Positions 1 to 6,888 of a stretch of DNA of 8,170 nucleotides are shown here, piece after piece (position 1 is the stretch's first letter; every line of letters starts with the position of its first letter). The stretch is from DASQUP01 sp035641235. GTDB lineage: Bacteria; Actinomycetota; CADDZG01; WHSQ01. A model generated the notes under the pieces. The model saw only the letters and a program-made list of their open reading frames with translations. It searched no databases and was not told where the DNA came from. Location: the NCBI GenBank assembly GCA_035641235.1, contig DASQUP010000069.1, forward strand, positions 1-8,170, given 5' to 3'. The position numbers and the translations under genes are program-made.

Positions 1-434
1 CGTACGGCAAGCTCACCCCCGGTGCCCTCAAAACCCTCCTTCATTGCCTCGACCACTTCGGGGCCGGTGAGGATGTTCCCCTGGCAGCAGAATCCGTCGC
101 CCGCTAAACCGCCGGCCCAGTCGAAACACTCCGTTCCGGTAAAGGTTTCGGCGCCGCCCCGAGCATCCACGATCCCCAGCTGCCGGTGCTGGGCGTGGGG
201 ATCGTCAACCGTGAGCGCGGCCACTACCGAACGTGCGGCGGCCCCAGCTGCGAGTCGCCGCAGTCCGTGGGGGCCGTACGCGAGATTGGCCATGGCCTGA
301 GTGGCGATTGCTCCGGCGTTCGCCTCGACCCACGGAACGGCCGCGCCTACGGACAGGAACTTTGATGCCACCGCTACGCCCCATTCGGGCCCCGATTCTG
401 GAGTCGGATCCCACGCGGCAATGGAGAACGTCAT
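1..434 (-). CDS. DUF1028-family protein, N-terminal 144 codons (3' end outside window)
   Basis: Translating the minus strand from the ATG at 434-432 gives an uninterrupted frame to the window edge. It begins MTFSIAAWDP and continues with GVAVASKFLSVGAAVPWVEA (about residues 19-38), an AIATQAMAN segment (42-50), YGPHGL (53-58), QLGIVDARG (85-93), FTG..C.DWAG (98-108) and GFCCQGNILTGPEVVEAM (114-131). I recognise this order of motifs as DUF1028. The family has no settled function; I recall it being grouped with Ntn-hydrolase-like folds, which would make Thr2 the candidate nucleophile once Met1 is removed. That part is not shown by the sequence. Family members usually run to about 220-290 residues, so roughly half is visible. 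The start codon follows the dppF TAG stop after a single C, and there is no clear Shine-Dalgarno sequence, so translation probably depends on ribosomes finishing dppF. The gene is therefore the sixth member of the importer operon, and a role in processing an imported peptide or amide is a reasonable guess. Confidence 0.88.
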   Translation of the reverse strand, partial: MTFSIAAWDPTPESGPEWGVAVASKFLSVGAAVPWVEANAGAIATQAMANLAYGPHGLRRLAAGAAARSVVAALTVDDPHAQHRQLGIVDARGGAETFTGTECFDWAGGLAGDGFCCQGNILTGPEVVEAMKEGFEGTGGELAV

Positions 435-435
435 G

Positions 436-1521
436 CTAGACGTGGGCGGCGCGGTGCAGACGTTCGCCTTCCTTGACCGGATGCCAGCAAGCAGCCAGGT
501 GGTTGGTAGAAACCTCACCCAAAGGCGGCGTCTCTCCTACACAATCGGCCGGCAGACCGTCTTCGGGACCCCCTACCTGTTTTGCCTTTGGACATCGGGG
601 ATGGAACGGGCATCCGGATGGTGGATCGATGGGCGAAGGTACGTCCCCCTCGAGAACGACGCGGGCCGATGTGTCCACCGAAGAATGGCCCTTAGGGACC
701 GCCGACAGGAGGGCAGCGGTGTACGGATGGTGGGGCGAATCGTAAAGCTTGTCTGCCTCAGCAATCTCGACAACACGCCCCAGATACATGACGGCGATGC
801 GGTCGGAGATATGCCGAACGACTCCGAGGTCGTGAGAAATGAAGAGGTACGTGAGGTGGAACTCGTCCTGAAGATCTTCTAGGAGATTGAGGATCTGTGC
901 CTGGATCGAGACATCGAGGGCGGAGACGGGTTCGTCGCAGATGATCACTTTCGGGCGCAGAGCGAGGGCCCGAGCCACACCGATGCGCTGTCTCTGCCCG
1001 CCCGAGAACTCGTGTGGGTATCGGTTGTAGTGCTCCGGATTGAGACCGACACGGTCCATCAATCCTTGGACACTCGACTTGACTTCGCGCTCGGTCTTGT
1101 GAATCCGATATGGCGCGCCGATGATGGAACCCACCGTCTGCCTCGGATTCAGTGACGCGTACGGGTCCTGAAAGATCATCTGCATCTCGCGGCGCAGCGG
1201 CCTCATTTGCTTGCGGCTGTACCCGCTGATCTCTTTGCCCTCGAAGAAGATTCTTCCTTCGGTGGGCTCCAGGAGCTTTGTTATGAGCCGCGCCGTCGTG
1301 GATTTGCCGCATCCCGACTCACCGACAAGTCCGAGCGTCTCTCCCGGATAGATCGTGAACGTAACGTCCTCAACGGCGTGGACGCGCGCAACTTCCTTCT
1401 GAAGGATGATGCCCTTTGTGATTGGGAAGTACTTGGTGAGATTCTCAACTGCGACCAGAGGCTCGCCGACCGTCTTGCCCGATCTGACCCGTGCGGTGGG
1501 AGGCGTCCGAAGATCACTCAT
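436..1521 (-). CDS. dppF: Peptide ABC transporter ATP-binding protein, DppF/OppF type
   Basis: This 361-residue cytoplasmic ATPase is the second nucleotide-binding subunit of the importer and would pair with DppD beneath the two permeases. All catalytic elements are present: Walker A GESGCGKS (67-74), Q-loop Gln118 in FQDP, ABC signature SGGQRQR (173-179), Walker B VIICDEP with Asp196 and Glu197, and switch His230. The C-terminal oligopeptide-transporter extension begins around SPHHPYTAALLSAVP (262-276) and carries four cysteines (304, 310, 327, 345). This is the pattern associated with an iron-sulfur cluster in oligopeptide permease ATPases. The 'KYFPITKGIILQKEV' stretch near the N-terminus is typical of the F subunit rather than D. 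Its ATG overlaps the dppD stop in an ATGA tetranucleotide, which implies translational coupling; an AGGG lies 7 nt upstream. The length is normal. The family is certain, but the dpp versus opp naming and the exact substrate are not. Confidence 0.96.
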   Translation of the reverse strand: MSDLRTPPTARVRSGKTVGEPLVAVENLTKYFPITKGIILQKEVARVHAVEDVTFTIYPGETLGLVGESGCGKSTTARLITKLLEPTEGRIFFEGKEISGYSRKQMRPLRREMQMIFQDPYASLNPRQTVGSIIGAPYRIHKTEREVKSSVQGLMDRVGLNPEHYNRYPHEFSGGQRQRIGVARALALRPKVIICDEPVSALDVSIQAQILNLLEDLQDEFHLTYLFISHDLGVVRHISDRIAVMYLGRVVEIAEADKLYDSPHHPYTAALLSAVPKGHSSVDTSARVVLEGDVPSPIDPPSGCPFHPRCPKAKQVGGPEDGLPADCVGETPPLGEVSTNHLAACWHPVKEGERLHRAAHV

Positions 1522-2543
1522 ACGGCGGCCCTCGTCCTCCGGGCCTCACGTTCTGACCACAGCCGCTTCTTGTCATCCGCACCCAGGTAGCAGGCATCTG
1601 GGTGCCCACCGCCTCGTTCCTTGAGCTCAGGCACTTCCTTGTTGCATTGTCCGAAACGGTGCGGGCATCGCGGGTGAAACGCACAACCCGCAGGTCGGTT
1701 GATGAGAGACGGGGGCGAACCCTCGATGGGAATCAACCGCGTGCCCTTCTGATCCACGTGAGGAATCGATTCGAGGAGTCCCCAGGTGTACGGGTGCTGC
1801 GGATTCCGGAACAGCTCATCGCGAGCACCAACCTCAACTGCTCTGCCGGCGTACATCACCATCACCGTCTGCGCGACGTCCGCGATGACTCCAAGGTCGT
1901 GGGTGATGAGGATCACGCCGATGTTGAACTCATCCTTGATGCGATCAATCAATTCAAGGATCTGTGCCTGCACCGTTACATCCAGCGCAGTCGTTGGCTC
2001 GTCGGCAATCAGTAGATCCGGATTGTGAGCCAAGGCCATCGCGATCATCGCGCGCTGCCTCATACCACCTGAGTATTGATGCGGGAAGTCGCGAAAACGA
2101 TCCCTGGGGCGGGGAATGCCGACCGCCGCGAGCAGCTCGATGGTCCTGTCCTGGGCCTGCTTCTTGGGCACCTTGTCGTGACACAGGATCGCTTCCACGA
2201 TCTGGTCGCCCACCCTGTAGAACGGATGCAGGCATGCGAAGGGATCCTGGAAGACCATAGCTAGTTCCTTGCCGCGGACCTTCCTGATCTGCTCGTGACT
2301 GAGTTTGAGGAGGTCGTGGCCCTTGAATAGGACTTCACCCGAAACGATCGCACTCTTGCGATCGATCAGACCGAGCGCCGTCAACTGAGTGACGCTCTTA
2401 CCCGATCCGGACTCGCCGACGACGCCGAAGGTCTCCCGCCGGTGGACGGAGTATGTGACCCCGTCTACAGCCTTGACGAGCCCATCGGGAGTAGGGAAGT
2501 GGACGTGAAGATCCTTGATTTCGAGCAGGGTCTCGGTTGTCAT
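1518..2543 (-). CDS. dppD: Peptide ABC transporter ATP-binding protein, DppD/OppD type
   Basis: This 341-residue ATPase is the partner of DppF. It shows Walker A GESGSGKS (43-50), Q-loop Gln99 in VFQDP, ABC signature SGGMRQR (158-164), Walker B LLIADEPT with Asp181 and Glu182, and switch His215. The SGGMRQR signature, the TALDVTVQAQIL segment and the HPYTWGLLESIP extension (250-261) are typical of the D subunit. Four cysteines (287, 293, 300, 318) follow in the C-terminal domain, the same spacing style as in DppF. An in-frame TAG directly precedes the ATG at 2543, so no upstream start is possible, and the first residues fit the family. No good Shine-Dalgarno sequence lies at normal spacing; the nearest AGGA is about 19 nt upstream. 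Translation may therefore lean on ribosomes leaving dppB, whose stop is 44 nt before the start. It overlaps dppF by 4 bp. Confidence 0.96.
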   Translation of the reverse strand: MTTETLLEIKDLHVHFPTPDGLVKAVDGVTYSVHRRETFGVVGESGSGKSVTQLTALGLIDRKSAIVSGEVLFKGHDLLKLSHEQIRKVRGKELAMVFQDPFACLHPFYRVGDQIVEAILCHDKVPKKQAQDRTIELLAAVGIPRPRDRFRDFPHQYSGGMRQRAMIAMALAHNPDLLIADEPTTALDVTVQAQILELIDRIKDEFNIGVILITHDLGVIADVAQTVMVMYAGRAVEVGARDELFRNPQHPYTWGLLESIPHVDQKGTRLIPIEGSPPSLINRPAGCAFHPRCPHRFGQCNKEVPELKERGGGHPDACYLGADDKKRLWSEREARRTRAAV

Positions 2544-2587
2544 CTAGCTGCTGAGCATAAGTCCTGGAACGGGAAGATGTTGCTCGA

Positions 2588-3562
2588 TCAGGAGTACCTA
2601 ACCCTGGGGTCCAGCCCTGCGTAGACGATGTCGACAAGCAGGTTGGCAATAATGACGAAGAACGCCGCCACGATCGTGATTCCGAGCACGATCGGGAGAT
2701 CGGAATTCTGGATTGAGTTGACGGCCTGTGACCCGATTCCGGGAATGTTGAAGATCCGCTCTGTGATGACGGCACCCCCAAGAAGGATCCCCAGGTCGAG
2801 CCCATACATCGTCACGACCGGCGTCAACGCGCTCCGAAGAGCATGGCGGACGACCGAGCGCTCCTTCAGGCCCTTCGCCCGGGCGGTGCGGATGTAATCC
2901 TCCCCCTGGACCTCGAGCAGGTTTCCTCGAACCATTCTGGTGTAGAACGCCGCCGACACTACGGCCAGAACGAGCCACGGCAGCCACATCGACGAAAGCC
3001 ACTTACCGAAGTCCTCAGTAATGGGCGCGTACTCACCCACGGAATAGACCCCGAGACGCGAGTCGAAGTAGAAGACGGCCATCAGGCCCAGCCAGAAGGT
3101 TGGAAGGGACACGCCTATCAGAGCCAGCAGCATGGACCCGCGGTCCCAAATTGATCGGCGTTTTAGCGCAGACACAACGCCGAGCGCCACCCCCACTACC
3201 AACCACACAATCGATGCACCCGCCGCAAGACTGATCGTCGCAGGGAGCCGGTGCAGGACCGCTGCTCTAACCGGTTGGTTGGAATGGTAGGAATACCCGA
3301 AGTCGAGTTGCGCCGCGTTTGCGATATAACGCGCGAACTGCACATAGACGGGTCTGTCCAGCCCGAGACGCCGTTCGATGTGCCGGACGAGCTCGGGTCG
3401 AGGATTCCTCCCCGCCATCTTGACGGCTACGGGACTGAGTCTGCCCTCCTCCCGGCGCGCCGTTCCGCCGGGCAGCACAAAGAAGATCGTGAAGATGACG
3501 GCAATGACGAGGCACAACATCACGACCGCCCAGAGCAACCGCCGGATGATGTATTGAAGCAT
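2588..3562 (-). CDS. dppB: Peptide ABC transporter permease, DppB/OppB type
   Basis: This 324-residue inner-membrane protein is one half of the translocation channel. It starts with the standard B-permease opening MLQYIIRRLL and a first membrane helix at about 9-30. A long extracytoplasmic loop follows, with the family-typical RRLGLDRPVYVQFARYI (64-80). Further helices lie near 107-132, 143-166, 193-208, 247-268 and 289-314. The cytoplasmic EAA loop, which contacts the ATPases, is at about 221-249 and includes DYIRTARAKGLKE. The C-terminus DIVYAGLDPRVRYS is also typical. The ATG at 3562 has AAAGG 7 nt upstream. It sits 100 bp after the binding-protein stop, across a strong hairpin, and 44 bp before dppD. 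Length and motifs are ordinary. It is separated from its permease partner dppC by the binding-protein gene, which is not the commonest layout. Confidence 0.96.
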   Translation of the reverse strand: MLQYIIRRLLWAVVMLCLVIAVIFTIFFVLPGGTARREEGRLSPVAVKMAGRNPRPELVRHIERRLGLDRPVYVQFARYIANAAQLDFGYSYHSNQPVRAAVLHRLPATISLAAGASIVWLVVGVALGVVSALKRRSIWDRGSMLLALIGVSLPTFWLGLMAVFYFDSRLGVYSVGEYAPITEDFGKWLSSMWLPWLVLAVVSAAFYTRMVRGNLLEVQGEDYIRTARAKGLKERSVVRHALRSALTPVVTMYGLDLGILLGGAVITERIFNIPGIGSQAVNSIQNSDLPIVLGITIVAAFFVIIANLLVDIVYAGLDPRVRYS

Positions 3563-3609
3563 TCCTTCGCCTTTCCGCCGTTACCGTCTCTTGATTCCTT
3601 GCCCGGCTC

Positions 3610-3639
3610 CGGGCCGGTGCGACTTACCGCACCGGCCCG
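3610..3639 (-). terminator. Perfect 12-bp hairpin between binding-protein gene and dppB; attenuator or mRNA-stabilising stem-loop
   Basis: Arms CGGGCCGGTGCG (3610-3621) and CGCACCGGCCCG (3628-3639) are exact inverted repeats around a 6-base loop. The structure begins 23 nt after the binding-protein stop codon on the minus strand. No T-run follows on either strand, so it does not look like a classical intrinsic terminator with full read-through block. Similar stem-loops after binding-protein genes are known to protect the upstream mRNA and partly reduce downstream transcription, so that binding protein exceeds permease. The structure is seen directly; the role is inferred. Confidence 0.6.
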
Positions 3640-3662
3640 ATTACCGGACTACCAATGCGCCT

Positions 3663-5459
3663 CTAGTTGCCGGCCTCCTCCAACGCCACGCTTGGCCAGT
3701 CGATGTGTGAGCAACAGGCCTGGTTGTAGAAGACGTTCTGAATGCCCTCGGAGTAGATGATGATCTCGTCGTCCCAAGTCCACGGGATCCACGACGCGTT
3801 CTCCGTGGCCATCCGGTTGACCTCTTCCCACGCCGCGTCCCGGTCGGGACCGGGCTCCGTCGCGGCGGCCTCATCTATTGCCGCGTTGAGGTCGGGATCG
3901 TCTACCTCCGCGTAGACCTGGTTCGAACCCTCGGTCGAGATGTTCTTACCGTTCCACAGCGGGTCGAAGTAGGTAAACGCGTCCGGGTAGTCCTTACACC
4001 AACCGGCTGAGGTTCCGATTGCCGTCTCCGAATCAGTCACCTGGTAGAACTGCGTGTACTGGTTCGGGAACGCCGGGGTCTTCACCTTGAGGTTGGTGAA
4101 CCCGAGCTCCTCGAGGTCCGCCCGCACCGACTCCGCGTAGCGGTCGTGCGGCGGGTCGGATGCTCCGACGAAGTTCAGCGGTTCATCGAATCCGTCCGGG
4201 TACCCTGCCGCGGCCATGAGTTCCTTGGCCTTCTCAATGTCACCCGACAGGTTCGGCGTATCGAACGGGTTGTACTCCTCCGTGGGGAGGTGGCCACCCA
4301 TGCCCGGAGGAACGATGCTCGTGGCAATAGGACCGGTGGTTGGTCCACCCTGCAGCCGCTTGAGGTTGGCGCGGTCGATCGCGAAGTTCACGGCCTCGCG
4401 CACCTGCTGGTTGTCGAACGGCTCGATCGTCGTGTTCAGGAACACGTAGCGTGTGCACTGGCTCGGCTTGTTCAGCAGCCGCTGGCTCAGCTCCGGATCC
4501 TGGGTCCACTGCTCCAGAGCCGGACCCTGCGGGTTGACGTCCAAGCCGATGTGGTAGTCGCCGTCCTGGACCTGCTGGACGCCGACGTCGTTCTCGAATC
4601 CCAGCTTCCACTCGACGGCGTCCACGTACGCGGGACGCACCTCGTCGGTTCCCGAATCCCAGTGCGGGTTGCGCTCGAGCTCGATCAGCTCCTCCGGCTC
4701 CCAATTCGCTACGAAGTAGGGACCGCTGGCCACGACGTGGTTGTCGTAGTCGGAGTCCTTTTTCTTGTCGAACTGCTCGGCGTACTCGCGCGGAACCGGA
4801 GTGACCGCCGGCATAGCGACGCGGTAAGGCCAGTCACCCGTCGGCTCGGTCAGGTTGAACTCGATGGTCTTCCCATCCGGACCATCGGGGCAAACGATGC
4901 CGGTGATCTCATCGGCGTCACCGCCGGCGAACTCCTGCGATCCTTCCAGCACGTCGTAGAAGAACGGGTAACCGCCACCCACGGATGGGATGTAGATACG
5001 CTCGAGACCGTACTTGATGTCGTCGCAGACGATCTCCTCGCCGGTAACCCCGTCGATCTCCTCGCCACCAAGGGCGGGGCCGAACTTCACGCCGTCTTTG
5101 AGCGTGTAGGTCCATACAGTGTTGTCGTCGTTGGGCGTGCCTGCATCGGTGGCTAGGTCACCCACTAGCTCGTTCTGGGCCTCGAGGTCTTCCACGTTTG
5201 GATACGTGTTGAGCTGACGCATCGTGCCCCGCATCAGAGTCGAAGACAACGTGTAGTACGCCGCCGCCGGGTCCATGAAGTCGACGTCCGACGTCCCTGC
5301 GATCCTCAGAGTGCCTCCGGACTGAAGATCCTCTGTTTCCTCCTCGCCACCGGGGGCCGCGTCGCCGTCGTCATCATCGCCGCCACCACACGCAGCAGCA
5401 ACGAGCATAACGGCCACGACCGCGGCGAATACCCGGTACCAGGCTTTCTTCTTACTCAA
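3663..5459 (-). CDS. Peptide-type ABC transporter substrate-binding lipoprotein (SBP family 5)
   Basis: This 598-residue protein is the extracytoplasmic ligand receptor of the importer. The N-terminus is a lipoprotein signal: MSKKKAWYR, a hydrophobic stretch (about 10-23), then AAAC with Cys24 as the lipidated residue, followed by a Gly/Asp/Glu-rich linker (25-49). The mature part has the family 5 signature regions WTYTLKDGVKFG (116-127), DDIKYGLERI (146-155), the TPVPREYA...SGPYFV segment (220-250), REAVNFAIDR (354-363) and a C-terminal half typical of this family. Six further cysteines (145, 190, 335, 488, 582, 583) could form disulfides. The start is a TTG at 5459-5457, chosen because AGGAGG (5473-5468) precedes it by 8 nt and it opens a proper signal peptide. 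It lies between dppC (94 bp upstream) and dppB. A peptide ligand is likely from the operon context, but family 5 proteins also bind nickel, sugars or opines, so the substrate is not proven. Confidence 0.95.
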   Translation of the reverse strand: MSKKKAWYRVFAAVVAVMLVAAACGGGDDDDGDAAPGGEEETEDLQSGGTLRIAGTSDVDFMDPAAAYYTLSSTLMRGTMRQLNTYPNVEDLEAQNELVGDLATDAGTPNDDNTVWTYTLKDGVKFGPALGGEEIDGVTGEEIVCDDIKYGLERIYIPSVGGGYPFFYDVLEGSQEFAGGDADEITGIVCPDGPDGKTIEFNLTEPTGDWPYRVAMPAVTPVPREYAEQFDKKKDSDYDNHVVASGPYFVANWEPEELIELERNPHWDSGTDEVRPAYVDAVEWKLGFENDVGVQQVQDGDYHIGLDVNPQGPALEQWTQDPELSQRLLNKPSQCTRYVFLNTTIEPFDNQQVREAVNFAIDRANLKRLQGGPTTGPIATSIVPPGMGGHLPTEEYNPFDTPNLSGDIEKAKELMAAAGYPDGFDEPLNFVGASDPPHDRYAESVRADLEELGFTNLKVKTPAFPNQYTQFYQVTDSETAIGTSAGWCKDYPDAFTYFDPLWNGKNISTEGSNQVYAEVDDPDLNAAIDEAAATEPGPDRDAAWEEVNRMATENASWIPWTWDDEIIIYSEGIQNVFYNQACCSHIDWPSVALEEAGN

Positions 5460-5498
5460 ACTGACTCCCTCCTGTTTCTATCCAACACGAACTACTAC

Positions 5499-5531
5499 TG
5501 GTGTTACACCGCAAAACGTTTCTGGTGTTAC
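5499..5531. repeat. Short direct repeat CTGGTGTTAC x2 in the dppC to binding-protein spacer
   Basis: The 10-mer CTGGTGTTAC occurs at 5499-5508 and again at 5522-5531, 23 bp start to start, about two helical turns. The first copy sits within GGTGTTACACC (5500-5510), a perfect palindrome around one base. This could be a protein site or chance. It lies in the 94-bp spacer ahead of the binding-protein gene. Confidence 0.3.
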
Positions 5532-5553
5532 TCGTTAACCGGAACCCCCTCTC

Positions 5554-6543
5554 TCATCCTTTGGTCTTTGGGTCGAGAGCGTCGCGAAGACCGTCGCCGA
5601 GCAAGTTGAATCCCAACACCGTGACGAACAGAGCTGCTCCCGGGAAGACCATGTACCACCATGCCGCCCCGAAAGAGACGTAGCGTGTGGCGCTGTCGAG
5701 CATCTTTCCCCACGATGCCGTCGGCTCCTGAACCCCGACTCCGAGGAAAGACAGCGCCGATTCCGCGACGATGTTCGTGGGGATGATCAGCGTTGCGTAC
5801 ACGATGATGGGAGCAACGAGGTTGGGGAGTATCTCCCGGAACATGATCCAGCGAGAAGATGCTCCGAGTGAATGAGCGGCCTCGATGAATTGAGACTCGC
5901 GCAACGACAGTGTCTGGCCGCGCACAATCCGGGCGATGTAGGGCCATCCGAAGAACGCGATGAGGAAGATGACCATGGTCTCGCCGCCGCCCGTCGCAAC
6001 TCCAAGAGAGATACCGAGAAGCAGGAGCGGAATGGAAAGGACGAGGTCGACAAGTCTTGAGACGATTGTGTCGACCCAACCCCGACGGAAGCCCGCGAGC
6101 ATTCCGAGAAACACACCGATGGCGAGTTCAATGCCGGTTGCGATGATTGCAATCTTCAATGAAGTGCGCGCGCCGTAGAGGACTCGCACGAAGAGATCGC
6201 GGCCGAGGTCGTCCGCTCCGAACCAGAAGTTGCTGTTGGGCCCGAGTGGGCTGCCGAAGTCGTTCAGCATCAGAGTCTCGCCGAGAATCCCGCCGGTCTC
6301 CTTGAACTGCTGGGCGGGACCGTGACCGGAAATAGTCTCCGACAGGCCCGCGCCGAGCGCGAGCAGGATCATCAGGATCACCATGATGCCGCCGGCGATG
6401 GCAAGCTTGTCTTGTCTAAAACGCGCCCAGAAGATCTGGCGAGGTGACCTCGCTACAACTGGAACACCTTCCGGAGTTTCTCCGCCAACTCCAATTGGAG
6501 CCGGCGCACCAGACTGCTGAAACTCCGTAGCACTCTGCGCCAA
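5554..6543 (-). CDS. dppC: Peptide ABC transporter permease, DppC/OppC type
   Basis: This 329-residue inner-membrane protein is the second half of the channel and the first gene of the operon. A Ser/Pro-rich N-terminal tail leads into SPRQIFWARFRQDKLA (33-48) and the first helix (about 49-67), matching the OppC N-terminal region. The conserved extracytoplasmic motif GADDLGRDLF lies at 109-118. Further helices lie near 128-150, 166-185, 188-202, 243-262 and 296-314. The EAA loop is at about 216-247 with FIEAAHSLGAS. The end is GLRDALDPKTKG. An in-frame ATG exists far upstream at 6888, but the added 115 residues look non-coding and the family does not have them. I chose TTG at 6543-6541 because GGGGAG (6556-6551) lies 7 nt upstream and the resulting length is normal. 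A GTG/TTG choice further in cannot be fully excluded. Confidence 0.93.
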   Translation of the reverse strand: MAQSATEFQQSGAPAPIGVGGETPEGVPVVARSPRQIFWARFRQDKLAIAGGIMVILMILLALGAGLSETISGHGPAQQFKETGGILGETLMLNDFGSPLGPNSNFWFGADDLGRDLFVRVLYGARTSLKIAIIATGIELAIGVFLGMLAGFRRGWVDTIVSRLVDLVLSIPLLLLGISLGVATGGGETMVIFLIAFFGWPYIARIVRGQTLSLRESQFIEAAHSLGASSRWIMFREILPNLVAPIIVYATLIIPTNIVAESALSFLGVGVQEPTASWGKMLDSATRYVSFGAAWWYMVFPGAALFVTVLGFNLLGDGLRDALDPKTKG

Positions 6544-6703
6544 GCTACGACTCCCCGATTTCAGTCCCCCGACGGACCTATGGCCAAGCCCAGGATCCGA
6601 GCAGACGAAGGCTACTACATCGGTCGTACGTCGTCTACAACAAATCTTCGCTGGACCAGGGCGAAATTGCCGCGGGCCCGCCGGCCGCCCCTCGACGGGC
6701 CGA

Positions 6704-6733
6704 ACTATAGCGGCGACTTGGGGTCCTGCTGAA
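6704..6733 (-). promoter_or_regulatory. Candidate promoter of the importer operon
   Basis: On the minus strand TATAGT (6709-6704) matches the -10 consensus at five of six bases, and TTCAGC (6733-6728) is a weak -35 at 18-bp spacing. Transcription would start near 6697, which gives a leader of about 150 nt before the dppC TTG. This is a sequence match only. A second weaker option is TTGTAG with its -10 region near 6610-6620. Confidence 0.35.
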
Positions 6734-6850
6734 CCAGCGCGACGAAGTCCAGAAATGGCTTGGTTTGCGGAGCACCCCTTGCCCCAAGCTCCAGCAGCTA
6801 CCGCCCACCCGAAATCATTACGCCATGGGACTACAACTCGCGACCTTGAA

Positions 6851-6881
6851 CTGGTAACTTTTGGTCTACCAAAGGGGCCAG
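6851..6881. promoter_or_regulatory. Imperfect palindrome, candidate operator
   Basis: TTTGG (6860-6864) and CCAAA (6869-6873) are exact inverted repeats around TCTA. The symmetry extends outward to CTGG (6851-6854) and CCAG (6878-6881) with a small interruption. The core covers the candidate -35 of the small-protein promoter, which is where a repressor would act. Alternatively it is a modest hairpin of no function. No T-run follows on the plus strand. Confidence 0.3.
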
Positions 6882-6888
6882 GTAGCAT
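6861..6888 (+). promoter_or_regulatory. Candidate promoter of the small membrane protein gene
   Basis: TTGGTC (6861-6866) and TAGCAT (6883-6888) are spaced by 16 bp. The -10 keeps the TA...T pattern used by actinobacterial housekeeping sigma factors. Transcription would start near 6895, about 36 nt before the ATG at 6931. The -35 lies inside the palindrome described for this stretch. Confidence 0.35.

Noticed and set aside
22..414. Small plus- and minus-strand frames at the left edge
   Set aside because: They are shadows of the DUF1028 reading frame, which runs off the window and carries clear family motifs.
301..882. 193-residue open frame on the plus strand
   Set aside because: It is antisense to dppF and the DUF1028 gene, with no recognisable motif.
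4146..5156. 336-residue open frame on the plus strand
   Set aside because: It lies wholly antisense to the binding-protein gene, whose family motifs are clear. Long antisense frames are expected at high GC.
5460..5553. Separate promoter for the binding-protein gene
   Set aside because: No convincing -35/-10 pair on the minus strand; only a short repeat was found.
6544..6888. Upstream in-frame extension of dppC to an ATG at 6888
   Set aside because: It adds 115 residues that look non-coding and are absent from the family; the TTG at 6543 has a well-placed GGGGAG.
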